64,000 nucleotides of DNA from positions 124,001 to 188,000 of the forward strand of contig NZ_CAMGZA010000003.1 in NCBI RefSeq assembly GCF_946151065.1. Reading direction: 5' to 3'. The number at the start of each line of letters is the position of its first letter. Position 1 is the first letter of the stretch. Of this stretch, positions 25,698 to 33,821 are shown piece by piece. Under the pieces are notes generated by a model. The model worked only from the letters and a program-made list of their open reading frames with translations. It was not told the DNA's origin and made no database searches. The translations under genes and the position numbers were made by a program. This stretch comes from Microbacterium sp. Marseille-Q6965. Lineage in GTDB: Bacteria; Actinomycetota; Actinomycetes; Actinomycetales; Microbacteriaceae.

Positions 25698-26966
25698 ATG
25701 CGCATCATCACGGCTGCAACGGTCCTCGCCGGGCCGGATCTGGAGACGCTGGAGCGCGGCGCGGTCGTTGTGGACGACGATCGCATCGCCTGGGTCGGGC
25801 CGGAGTCGGAGATCCCCCGAGAGTACGACGGCGTTGAGGCGCTCGACCTGGGCGAACTCACGCTGCTGCCCGGTCTCATCGACGCGCACGTGCACCTGGG
25901 ATTCGACGGCGGGCCGAACCCCGTGGCACGCATGATCTCCGAGAACGACGCCCGGCAGGTGGCCACCATGCTGCGCAGCGCGCGGGAGCTGCTCAGCTGC
26001 GGCGTCACGACCGCCCGAGATCTCGGCTCGCGCGACCTGCTGGGCGTCGACGTGCGCGACGCCATCCTGGATGGGACCGCCGAGGGGCCTCGCATGCTCG
26101 TCGCGGGCCCGGCCATCACGGTCACCGGCGGACACTGCTGGTTCATGAATGGGGAGGTGGACTCCCCCGATGAGATGCGCCGCATGGTCCGCCGCCTCCA
26201 TAAGGGCGGTGTCGACTGCTTCAAGGTGATGTCGACGGGCGGCAACATGACGCCCGGTTCGGCGCCGTGGCACGCGCAGTTTCCCGTGGACGAACTGGCC
26301 ATCGCGGTCGAGGAGGCGCACCGGCTGGGGAAGACCGTCGCGGCTCACGCCCACGGGGTCGAGGGCATCCGCCGCGCGCTCGCCGCCGGAGTCGACACGA
26401 TCGAACACTGCTCGTTCCAGACGCACGACGGCTCGGACGGCTACGACGAGGCGCTCGGGAACGCGATCGCCGCCTCCCACACCGCCGTCTCACCGACCTG
26501 TTCCGCGCGTATGAAGGACGTCATGCGGCTGATGCCGTGGCGCCGGTTCGCCCTCGGCGATCTGTATCGCGCGGGGGCGACGATCATCGCCTCGACGGAC
26601 TCGGGCATCGACAACAATCCCCACTGGGCGTTCGTGCACGCACTCGAGGCGATGCTCATGGCCGGAATGTCACCGCGCGACGTCCTCCTGTCGGCGACCT
26701 CGGTCTCGGCGCGGGTGCTCGGCATCGACCACATCGCCGGCAGCATCGCTCCCGGGTTGTCGGCCGATCTCCTCGCGGTCGCCGGCGATCCGCGCGAGAA
26801 CATCTCCGTGCTGCACGATCTGCGCCTCATCGTCGCTCGAGGAAGGGACTTCGCGCCCGATCCCGTGCCCGCGTTCGAACCGCTCGACGACGACGCCCTT
26901 CCCGAGCTGTTCCGGCGCATGCTTGAGGCACACGCCGCCGAGCGAGAGCCCGCGGAGGTGGTGTGA
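25698..26966 (+). CDS. Metal-dependent amidohydrolase (imidazolonepropionase/prolidase-like)
   Basis: Cytosolic TIM-barrel hydrolase of 422 residues. Binuclear metal site: HVH at 64-66, Lys176 (FKVMSTGG, probably carboxylated), H217 or H219 in AAHAHG, H237 in IEHC and Asp301 in STDSG. Close in type to the Xaa-Pro/Xaa-amino-acid dipeptidase and N-acyl amino-acid hydrolase group of amidohydrolases. It lies between the two permease genes, 9 bp after dppB-type and overlapping the dppC-type start by one base. It therefore very likely acts on the imported compound, cleaving a peptide or amide bond. Substrate is not readable from sequence. Confidence 0.88.
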   Translation: MRIITAATVLAGPDLETLERGAVVVDDDRIAWVGPESEIPREYDGVEALDLGELTLLPGLIDAHVHLGFDGGPNPVARMISENDARQVATMLRSARELLSCGVTTARDLGSRDLLGVDVRDAILDGTAEGPRMLVAGPAITVTGGHCWFMNGEVDSPDEMRRMVRRLHKGGVDCFKVMSTGGNMTPGSAPWHAQFPVDELAIAVEEAHRLGKTVAAHAHGVEGIRRALAAGVDTIEHCSFQTHDGSDGYDEALGNAIAASHTAVSPTCSARMKDVMRLMPWRRFALGDLYRAGATIIASTDSGIDNNPHWAFVHALEAMLMAGMSPRDVLLSATSVSARVLGIDHIAGSIAPGLSADLLAVAGDPRENISVLHDLRLIVARGRDFAPDPVPAFEPLDDDALPELFRRMLEAHAAEREPAEVV

Positions 26967-27838
26967 TGGCGACCGCGACTCTCGCCGATCCGCTCACGCT
27001 CCCGGTGACGTCCACCCGCAGGCGGCGCAAGCTCGGGCCGGACCTCGCCGTCCTTTCCGCGGCTCTGCTGTGGCTGGCGGTCGTCCTCGTGGCCGCCGTC
27101 GCACCGGCGTTGTTCTCGTCCGGAGACCCGTCCGCTCTCAATCCCGCCATGGCGCTGCGCCCTCCCGGAGCCGACGGCTTTCTGCTCGGCAGCGACCACT
27201 ACGGTCGCGACATCGTGACGCTGCTCGCGTACGGGGCACGAATGGCCGTTGTCATCGGCCTCAGCGCCACCGCGCTCGGCTTCGCGACCGGAACGCTGCT
27301 GGGCCTGATCGCCGGATACGCGGGCGGGTGGGTCGACATGGTGATCGGCCGATTCATCGACATGCTGATGTGCTTCCCCGGTGTGCTGCTCGCGATGATC
27401 ATCGCCGCGGGCCTCGGTGCCTCGACGACGAACCTCATCATCGCCGTTGGCATCTCGGCCGTGCCGGGGTTCGCCCGCGTGATGCGCGGGCAAGCCATGA
27501 CGGTGCGCTCTCGCCTGTACATCGAGGCCGCGAACTCCGTGGGGTTCTCTCCCTGGCGGATTCTGTGGCGGCACATGCTGCCCAACGCACTCGCGCCTTC
27601 GGTGGTCATGGCGACCGTCACCGTCGGCACATCAATCGTCGCGGCGGCCTCGCTGAGCTTCCTCGGCCTGGGCGTGCGCTCCGAGATCCCCGATTGGGGC
27701 CAGCTGCTCGCTCTCGGGCAGCCGTACCTCTCGTCGGCATGGTGGATCACGACATTTCCGGGAATCGTCCTGACGCTGACGGTCATCGCCGTCAGCCTCG
27801 CGGGCGACTGGCTGAGGGACAGGTTCGATGTCGAGTGA
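26966..27838 (+). CDS. ABC transporter permease, DppC type
   Basis: Inner-membrane permease of 290 residues. TM1 at about 35-55, the conserved FLLGSDHYGRDIVTLLAYGARMAV preceding the core, and an EAA-like loop in EAANSVGFSPWRILWRHMLPN. It ends [11 protein letters not shown], typical of DppC. ATG 26966 is chosen over GTG 26963: GGAGG is 7 nt upstream and the start overlaps the amidohydrolase stop (TGATG). Confidence 0.94.
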   Translation: MATATLADPLTLPVTSTRRRRKLGPDLAVLSAALLWLAVVLVAAVAPALFSSGDPSALNPAMALRPPGADGFLLGSDHYGRDIVTLLAYGARMAVVIGLSATALGFATGTLLGLIAGYAGGWVDMVIGRFIDMLMCFPGVLLAMIIAAGLGASTTNLIIAVGISAVPGFARVMRGQAMTVRSRLYIEAANSVGFSPWRILWRHMLPNALAPSVVMATVTVGTSIVAAASLSFLGLGVRSEIPDWGQLLALGQPYLSSAWWITTFPGIVLTLTVIAVSLAGDWLRDRFDVE

Positions 27839-28865
27839 AGTGTTGTCAATGACCCAGCCGCAGCGCCGCACCGCCAGTGCAGAGCCCTTGCTGCGCATCG
27901 AAGACCTGGAGGTGACCGTCCACAAGCAGCACGGATCCGTGTCGCTCGTCCGTGAGACGAGCTTCGAGGTCCGCGAGGGCGAAATCGTCTGTCTCGTGGG
28001 CGAATCGGGCTCCGGTAAGTCGGTGACGGCGCGAACGATCATGGGCCTGACCGGTCTCGACCCGAACATGGAGGTGACGGGGCGCATCCTGCTCGGGAAC
28101 GAAGACCTGGTCGCCTTGGCGCCCGACCGCGTGCGCCGTCTGCGGGGGCGCGACCTCACGATGGTGTTCCAGGAGCCGCTCAGCTCACTCGATCCCGTGT
28201 ACACCGTGGAGTTCCAGTTGCGCGAGGCTCTGCGGCGTCGCGAGCGGGTGGGGCGCAAGGCCGAGCGCGAGCGCCTGCTCTCAGCGCTGCGCGAGGTCGG
28301 TATCCATGACGGGCAACGCGTGCTCCACAGCTACCCGCATCAGCTTTCCGGGGGCATGTGCCAACGGGTGATGATCGCGATGGCCCTGCTGGGCCGACCG
28401 CGCTTGCTCATCGCCGACGAGCCGACGACGGCTCTCGACGTCACCGTGCAGGCGCAGATCCTCGACCTCATCGACCGCCTCAGGCGAGAGGAGGGCATGG
28501 CGGTGCTGCTCGTCACCCACGACATGGGCGTCGCGGCAGACCTCGCCGACAGGGTCATCGTGATGTACGCGGGCCAGGTCGTCGAGGATGCCGCCCCGCG
28601 TGACATCTTCGCGCGCCCGGCTCACCCCTACACCGCGGCCCTGCTCGGCTCCATCCCTCCGATGGCGGGGGAGCGGCCTGCCCGCCTCCCGGCCATCCGT
28701 GGCTCTGTGCCGGATCCGTCGGCTCTGCCGACGGGCTGCGCCTTCCACCCCCGCTGCCCCCGCGCCACGGAAACCTGTGTCTCAACGAGGCCGGTGGCCG
28801 GAGAGATCGATGGTCGCCGGGCGGCGTGCTGGCATCCGCTCGTCGAGGAAGGAGTCGCGCGATGA
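27828..28865 (+). CDS. ABC transporter ATP-binding protein, DppD type
   Basis: Cytosolic ATPase of 345 residues. Walker [10 protein letters not shown]-loop [11 protein letters not shown], signature LSGGMCQR, Walker [13 protein letters not shown], and the H-loop VTHDMGV. The C-terminal oligopeptide-transport extension has the Cys-rich [17 protein letters not shown] cluster that binds Fe-S or Zn in some relatives. The start overlaps the permease stop by 11 bp; a second ATG at 27849 is possible. Pairs with the next ATPase as a heterodimer. Confidence 0.93.
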   Translation: MSSEVLSMTQPQRRTASAEPLLRIEDLEVTVHKQHGSVSLVRETSFEVREGEIVCLVGESGSGKSVTARTIMGLTGLDPNMEVTGRILLGNEDLVALAPDRVRRLRGRDLTMVFQEPLSSLDPVYTVEFQLREALRRRERVGRKAERERLLSALREVGIHDGQRVLHSYPHQLSGGMCQRVMIAMALLGRPRLLIADEPTTALDVTVQAQILDLIDRLRREEGMAVLLVTHDMGVAADLADRVIVMYAGQVVEDAAPRDIFARPAHPYTAALLGSIPPMAGERPARLPAIRGSVPDPSALPTGCAFHPRCPRATETCVSTRPVAGEIDGRRAACWHPLVEEGVAR

Positions 28866-29887
28866 CCGCCCCGAAGGGACCGATCCTGCGGCTGACCCAG
28901 GTCACCAAGGAGTTCAGCGTGCGCAACGGCCGAGGCGCGCTGGCACCGCGGTCAACGCTGCGTGCGGTTGATGGCGCGACGCTTGAGATCGGCTACGGGG
29001 AGACCTTCGCCCTCGTCGGTGAATCGGGTTCCGGCAAGTCCACGTTGGGGCGCCTTGCTGTCGGCCTCCTTTCCGTGACGGCCGGAACCGTCGAGTTCGA
29101 GGGCGAGGAACTCACGGCCCTGTCGAAGGCGCAGCTGCGTGAACGCCGCCGGAGGATGCAGGTGGTCTTCCAGGACCCTCTCGGCTCACTCAACCCGAGG
29201 ATGTCGGTCGGCGACATCATCGCGGAGCCGCTCAGGGTGTTCGAGGGGCTTCGCGGCAAGGCGCTCGAGGCACGCGTCACCGAGCTGCTCGAACAGGTGG
29301 GCCTCAACCCCTCGCGCCGCACGGCGCGACCGCGCGCCATGTCCGGCGGTCAGCGGCAGCGCGTCGGCATCGCTCGGGCGATCGCGCTCAACCCGTCGCT
29401 CATCCTCGCCGATGAGGCGGTTTCGGCGCTCGACGTATCCGTGCAGGCGCAGATCACAAATCTCATGGTCGACCTGCGCGAGCGGCTGGGGCTGTCATAC
29501 CTCTTCATCGCCCACGGTCTACCGATCGTGCGTCACATCGCGCAGCGTGTCGGCGTGATGTACCTCGGTAGGCTCGTCGAGGTGGGGCCCACCGAGCAGA
29601 TCTTCGCCGATCCGCAGCATCCGTACACGCGTGCGCTGCTCGCGGCCTCACCGGTGCCCGATCCCTCGGTCACACGTGAACGGATTCTGCTGAAGGGGGA
29701 GCCGCCGTCGGCGATGAATCTCCCCTCCGGATGCCGGTTCCGCACCCGCTGCCCGATCGCGCAGGACGTCTGTGCCGAGGTTGCGCCCCCGCGGGTGACG
29801 GTGGGCGAAAGCGAGGTCGAATGCCACTTCCCCGGTGCCCCCGTGCCCGAGGCGAAGACGCCGACGCTGACCGGAGCGATCTCATGA
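28862..29887 (+). CDS. ABC transporter ATP-binding protein, DppF type
   Basis: Second ATPase of the importer, 341 residues. Walker [24 protein letters not shown], signature MSGGQRQRVGIARAI, Walker B LILADEAVSALD (Ala in place of the usual Pro, still common in DppF). The switch loop reads FIAHGLPIV, with Gly where Asp is usual (HDL). The C-terminal SGCRFRTRCPIAQDVC cluster parallels that of its partner. The ATG overlaps the upstream stop (ATGA), and its own stop overlaps the next gene. Confidence 0.93.
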   Translation: MTAPKGPILRLTQVTKEFSVRNGRGALAPRSTLRAVDGATLEIGYGETFALVGESGSGKSTLGRLAVGLLSVTAGTVEFEGEELTALSKAQLRERRRRMQVVFQDPLGSLNPRMSVGDIIAEPLRVFEGLRGKALEARVTELLEQVGLNPSRRTARPRAMSGGQRQRVGIARAIALNPSLILADEAVSALDVSVQAQITNLMVDLRERLGLSYLFIAHGLPIVRHIAQRVGVMYLGRLVEVGPTEQIFADPQHPYTRALLAASPVPDPSVTRERILLKGEPPSAMNLPSGCRFRTRCPIAQDVCAEVAPPRVTVGESEVECHFPGAPVPEAKTPTLTGAIS

Positions 29888-30216
29888 CGCGTCCCGCTCC
29901 CGCGCCGGACGGCTCCGCTCTGCTCGCCGACGCGGCTCCGTCCATGAGCGCGGCGTTCGCGGAGTTCAACGCCGCCGTTTTCCGAGACGGCACCGCGCTC
30001 GACCGCAAGACCAAGGAGCTTCTCGCCGTGGCCGTCGCGCTGACCACCCAATGTCAGGGCTGCCTGCGGGCACACACCCGGCAGGCCGTTCGCGCCGGGG
30101 CGACACAGGCCGAACTCGCCGAAACCGTTCACGTCGCCGCCGCGTTGCGCGCCGGCGGCGCCATGTTCCACGGAGGTTCCTTCGTGATGCCGCACAGCCA
30201 CGGTCCGAACGCATGA
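29884..30216 (+). CDS. Carboxymuconolactone decarboxylase / AhpD-like protein
   Basis: All-helical protein of 110 residues, with redox motif CQGCLRAH (CxxCxxxH) at about 59-66 as in AhpD-type thiol peroxidase partners. The ELLAVAVALTTQ helix before it and GATQAELAETVHVAAALRAGG after it define the CMD family. Probably a thiol-based peroxidase or reductase, possibly handling a thiol or hydroperoxide released by the pathway. ATG 29884 overlaps the ATPase stop, and its stop overlaps the MFS start, so it belongs to the transporter operon. Confidence 0.87.
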   Translation: MTRPAPAPDGSALLADAAPSMSAAFAEFNAAVFRDGTALDRKTKELLAVAVALTTQCQGCLRAHTRQAVRAGATQAELAETVHVAAALRAGGAMFHGGSFVMPHSHGPNA

Positions 30217-31463
30217 CCGCTACCGGTGCCGCCCCCGCCGGCACGGCCCTGGCCCGCCGTCGCATCGGCGTGCTCATCGCGTCGAACCTGCTCGGCGGCG
30301 TGGGCGTCGCGTCGAGCGTCGCCGTCGGCGGCCTGCTGGCCGAGCGGCTGGGTGGCACCGCCTTCGCCGGCTTCGCGCAGGCCACGAGCGTGCTCGGAGC
30401 GGCCGTCGCCGCCATCCCGCTGGCCGCGCTCGCGGCGCGAGGCGGGCGCCGATCCGCCCTCACGACCGGCTATGCGATCGCCCTCGTCGGCGGCCTCGTC
30501 ATCATCGCCGCGACGCTGCTGCAGCAGTTCCTCGTGCTGCTGCTGGGACTGGCGATGTTCGGCGTCGCGCAGGCCGTGAACCTGCAGTCCCGCTATGCCG
30601 CGAGCGACAACGCGGATCCCGCCGCCCGCGGGCGTGTGATGTCGCTCGTGATCTGGTCGACGACGGTGGGCTCCGTGCTCGGCCCGAACCTCACCAATGT
30701 CGCGAACGAATTCGGGTTCGCGCTCGGGCTGCCGCAGCTGGCCGGGCCGTACACCTTCTCCATCGCGGCGGTCGCCATCGCGGGGCTCATCATCGGGCTG
30801 CTGTACGGGGGCGAGCGGGCCGCGCGGCCCGACCAGGGCGATGCGGATGCCGCGCCGCACGTCGGCGCGCTCGCCGCGTTGCGGTGGGCGTTCGGCGACC
30901 CCACCGCCCGCATGGCGGTCGTGCTGACCGCGTGCGCCCACGCCGTCATGGTGATGGTCATGGTGATGACACCGGTGCACATGCAGCATCACGGCGACTC
31001 GCTCACGGTGGTCGGCATCGTCATCAGCCTGCACGTGCTCGGCATGTACGCGCTGAGCCCCGTGTTCGGGTGGCTCTCCGACCGCTACGGAGCGGTGCGG
31101 AGCGCGGCGGGCGGCGTGGCCGTGCTGGCGCTCGCGATCGCCCTGGGGCTCGTCGCTGCGACGGCCGGGGGCGCGTGGACGCCGGTGGCGCTGACGGTGC
31201 TCGGCGTGGGCTGGTCGTGGTGCGTGATCTCGGCGTCCACGCTCCTCGCGTCGACGCCGGATCGCCGGGTGCGGGTGCCCCTGCAGGGCGTCACCGACGC
31301 GGGAATGAACTACGCCGGCGCCGCCGCCGCGGCCCTCGCGGGACCGATCCTCGCGCTCGGCGGCTTCCACGCCGTGAACGCCGCGGCGCTCGTGCTGCTG
31401 GCGCCGGCCGCGGCACTCGTCGTCGCGCGCCTGGTGCGCGGCGGGGCCGCGGTGGCGGGCTGA
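30213..31463 (+). CDS. MFS transporter
   Basis: Major facilitator of 416 residues with about twelve TMs in two halves, split by a hydrophilic loop near 205-225 (GGERAARPDQGDADAAP). The motif-A-like GWLSDRYGAVRSA is in the second half, and AARGGRRSALTTG corresponds to it in the first. The Met-rich VMVMVMVMTPVHMQHHG stretch is unusual and could touch metal or thiols. Last gene of the ABC operon by ATGA overlap. Probably exports a product such as a cleaved thiol or amine; substrate unknown. Its stop lies 4 bp from that of the convergent HAD gene. Confidence 0.88.
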   Translation: MTATGAAPAGTALARRRIGVLIASNLLGGVGVASSVAVGGLLAERLGGTAFAGFAQATSVLGAAVAAIPLAALAARGGRRSALTTGYAIALVGGLVIIAATLLQQFLVLLLGLAMFGVAQAVNLQSRYAASDNADPAARGRVMSLVIWSTTVGSVLGPNLTNVANEFGFALGLPQLAGPYTFSIAAVAIAGLIIGLLYGGERAARPDQGDADAAPHVGALAALRWAFGDPTARMAVVLTACAHAVMVMVMVMTPVHMQHHGDSLTVVGIVISLHVLGMYALSPVFGWLSDRYGAVRSAAGGVAVLALAIALGLVAATAGGAWTPVALTVLGVGWSWCVISASTLLASTPDRRVRVPLQGVTDAGMNYAGAAAAALAGPILALGGFHAVNAAALVLLAPAAALVVARLVRGGAAVAG

Positions 31464-31467
31464 GGGC

Positions 31468-32136
31468 TCAGGCCGTCAGCAGCAGCTCGCGCAGCTGCCC
31501 GGCATCGTCGACCACGGCGGTCGCGCCGTCCTCCTCGCCCGGGCTGCTGAAGCCCCACAGCGCGAACACGACGGGCACGCCGAGCGCGGCGCCGCCCTCC
31601 ACGTCGTGGTGGCGGTCGCCGACCAGCACGGGTCGCGAGACGTCCACGCCCGCCTCCGTGAGGCGATCCAGCGCGCGGCGCATCACGTCGGCCTTGGTGT
31701 CGAGCACCGTCGCCTCGGAGCGAGCCCCCACGATGGTCGTGAAGCACGAGGTGAGGCCGTAGTGCTCGAGGATCGCCTTCACCTGGTTCTCGGGCTTCGT
31801 GCTCGCGGTCGCCTGCGGCACGCCCGCCTCGTGCAGTGCACGGATGAGGTCGGCGACGCCGTCGTACAGGCGCACCGACGCGGCGTAGCCGTCGCGCGCC
31901 GCCAGCTCGCGATACATCCGCACCGCCTCGACGGCCTCCTCGGGGGAGAGCAGGCCGCGCACCTCGAACGACTCGAGCATGGGAGGGCCGATCCAATGCC
32001 GCAGCTCGTCGGCCGCGGGAGGCGTGCGCCCGAGCTCGGTCAGCACCGTGGTGATGCGGGGCAGGATGCCGGCGGACGCGTCGGCGACGGTGCCGTCGAC
32101 ATCCCAGAGGACGCAGGACCAGGGGGAGGACGACAT
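31468..32136 (-). CDS. HAD-family phosphatase, Gph-like
   Basis: Cytosolic phosphohydrolase of 222 residues. HAD motif I DVDGTVADAS with nucleophile Asp12 and acid Asp14, motif II Thr/Ser in ASTKP, motif III Lys and motif IV VLVGDRHHDVEGG. The alpha-helical cap between motifs I and II is of the phosphoglycolate phosphatase type. Substrate is probably 2-phosphoglycolate or another small phosphate ester. Leaderless-type -10 six bases before the ATG. Confidence 0.88.
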   Translation of the reverse strand: MSSSPWSCVLWDVDGTVADASAGILPRITTVLTELGRTPPAADELRHWIGPPMLESFEVRGLLSPEEAVEAVRMYRELAARDGYAASVRLYDGVADLIRALHEAGVPQATASTKPENQVKAILEHYGLTSCFTTIVGARSEATVLDTKADVMRRALDRLTEAGVDVSRPVLVGDRHHDVEGGAALGVPVVFALWGFSSPGEEDGATAVVDDAGQLRELLLTA

Positions 32137-32142
32137 GTCTCG

Positions 32143-32148
32143 AGCCTA
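32143..32148 (-). promoter_or_regulatory. -10 element (TAGGCT), leaderless type
   Basis: On the minus strand TAGGCT ends 6 nt before the HAD-gene ATG at 32136. Confidence 0.5.
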
Positions 32149-32198
32149 TCCGCCTCCCTTGGCCGACCCGCGCCGGGGCGGGAGGCGGGGCGCGGACG

Positions 32199-32894
32199 TC
32201 AGAACAGTCGGGGCACGCCCGACTCGATGCCCTTCATGTCCTCGTAGTCCAGCACGAGACAGCTGATGCCGCGATCCTCCGCGAGCACGCGCGCCTGCGG
32301 CTTGATCTCCTGCGCCGCGAACACGCCGCGGATGCCCGTGAGGAGCGGGTCGCGTCCGAGCAGCTCGAGGTAACGGGTGAGCTGCTCGACGCCGTCGATG
32401 TCACCGCGCCGCTTGACCTCGACGGCGATCGGAACGCCCTGCGCGTCGCGCACGAGAAGGTCGACGGGTCCGATGGCCGTGGGGTACTCGCGGCGCACGA
32501 GCGTCGCGCCCTCCACGATCCGATCCACCTGCTCGGCCAGCAGCCGCTGCAGATCCGACTCGACGCCGTCCTTGATGAGCCCCGGGTCGACGCCGAGGTC
32601 GTGGGTGGAGTCGCTGAGGATCTCGTGGATGCGCACCGTGAGGGCGTCGCCGGTCTTCTGGTGCGTCACCTTCCACACCTCGATGACCCCCGCCTCGGCG
32701 AGCTCCTCGTCCGGCGCCAGCACGTCGAGGCGGCACGGCGGGCTCATCCAGTTCAGGGGCTTGTACGAGCCGCCGTCCGAGTGGATGAGCAGACTGCCGT
32801 CGCCCTTGTGCATGAGCACGCGCTTCGCCATCGGCAGGTGCGCGTTGAGCCGGCCGGTGTAATCGACGGAGCACTGGGCGATGACGAGACGCAC
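32199..32894 (-). CDS. nucS: Mismatch-specific endonuclease NucS
   Basis: Endonuclease of 231 residues that replaces MutS/MutL for mismatch repair in most actinobacteria, cutting both strands at G-T, G-G and T-T mispairs. N-terminal DNA-binding domain (opening [16 protein letters not shown]) and C-terminal RecB-like nuclease: Asp145 in VDLLVRD, Glu159 and Lys161 in [17 protein letters not shown]. The C-terminus ends PRLF, close to the clamp-binding tail known in the family. GTG start from the -10 six bases upstream. Divergent from the LLM oxidoreductase gene. Confidence 0.96.
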   Translation of the reverse strand: MRLVIAQCSVDYTGRLNAHLPMAKRVLMHKGDGSLLIHSDGGSYKPLNWMSPPCRLDVLAPDEELAEAGVIEVWKVTHQKTGDALTVRIHEILSDSTHDLGVDPGLIKDGVESDLQRLLAEQVDRIVEGATLVRREYPTAIGPVDLLVRDAQGVPIAVEVKRRGDIDGVEQLTRYLELLGRDPLLTGIRGVFAAQEIKPQARVLAEDRGISCLVLDYEDMKGIESGVPRLF

Positions 32895-32900
32895 CGGACG

Positions 32901-32945
32901 AGCCTACCGTCGGCCGGGCCGCGCCGGCCTCCCCGCCGTTAGGTT
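32901..32945. promoter_or_regulatory. Divergent -10 elements for nucS and the LLM gene
   Basis: TAGGCT on the minus strand (32906-32901) lies 6 nt before the nucS GTG, and TAGGTT on the plus strand (32940-32945) lies 6 nt before the LLM ATG. The whole spacer is 57 bp, so the two promoters overlap in their -35 regions. Confidence 0.55.
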
Positions 32946-32951
32946 GAGTGC

Positions 32952-33716
32952 ATGCGCATCGGATACGGGATCACGGGGTCGTTGGGACTGGACGTGGTGC
33001 GGGCGATCGCGCCGGAACTCGAGCGGGTCGGCGTGTCGACCCTGTGGGTGAATCAGCCCGGCCGACGCGGCGACGCGCTGGCCGCCATGGCGGCCGCCGC
33101 GGCGGAGACGACATCGCTGCGCGTGGCCTCGGGCGTGATCCCTGTGGACCTCTACCCTGCCCGTGAGCTCGCCGCCCGCGTGCGGGAGCTGGGCCTGCCG
33201 GGGGACCGGACGACGATCGGGATCGGCGCGAGCGCGAAGCCGAGCCCCCTGACGACGGCGGGGGAGGCGGCGGCGCGGTTGCGGGCCGACCTCGGCATGC
33301 CGGTGGTGATCGGCGCGCTCGGCCCGCGCATGCGCCGGCTGGGGGTGACCGAGGCCGACGGCGTGCTGCTGAACTGGCTCACGCCGGACGCGGCCCGCGA
33401 CGCGCGCGCCGACCGCGACGCCGACGACCCCGACGGTCGAACGCAGCTCGCCCTCTACGTGCGCACCGGCCTGCCGGCGGGACACGCCCGCCTGCGGGAG
33501 GAGGCGGAGCGCTACGGAGAGATCCCCACATACGCGGCGAACTTCGCGCGCTACGGCTACGCGCCGGTGGACGCGGCGATCCTCGCCGAGCGGCCGGCGG
33601 ACATCCCGCCGCGCCTGCGGGCATACGACGGCATCGTGCACGAGGTGGTGGTGCGGGGCATCACGGCGGGCGACGAGCTCGCGGAGCACCTCTCCCTTAT
33701 TCGTGCACTGGCATGA
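32952..33716 (+). CDS. LLM-class (F420 or FMN) oxidoreductase
   Basis: Luciferase-like TIM-barrel enzyme of 254 residues, shorter than the typical 290-350. It opens with the family strand MRIGYGITGSLGLDVV. Also visible are TLWVNQPGRRGD, the SGVIPVDLYPARELAARV helix and the GIGASAKPSP loop where flavin or F420 would bind. Also like the family, GADGVLLNWLTP is reflected here as EADGVLLNWLTP. Reaction unknown; F420 use is inferred from the lineage. No cofactor-biosynthesis gene is nearby. Confidence 0.83.
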   Translation: MRIGYGITGSLGLDVVRAIAPELERVGVSTLWVNQPGRRGDALAAMAAAAAETTSLRVASGVIPVDLYPARELAARVRELGLPGDRTTIGIGASAKPSPLTTAGEAAARLRADLGMPVVIGALGPRMRRLGVTEADGVLLNWLTPDAARDARADRDADDPDGRTQLALYVRTGLPAGHARLREEAERYGEIPTYAANFARYGYAPVDAAILAERPADIPPRLRAYDGIVHEVVVRGITAGDELAEHLSLIRALA

Positions 33717-33821
33717 CATTCCAGGGACGGCATGGATCGCGCCACGCCGTCATCCCGGTGCCCGGGTAGGATAGACAAAAGTCACGACGACCCCTGCTCG
33801 GCCGAGCGAGAGGAGCCGCCC

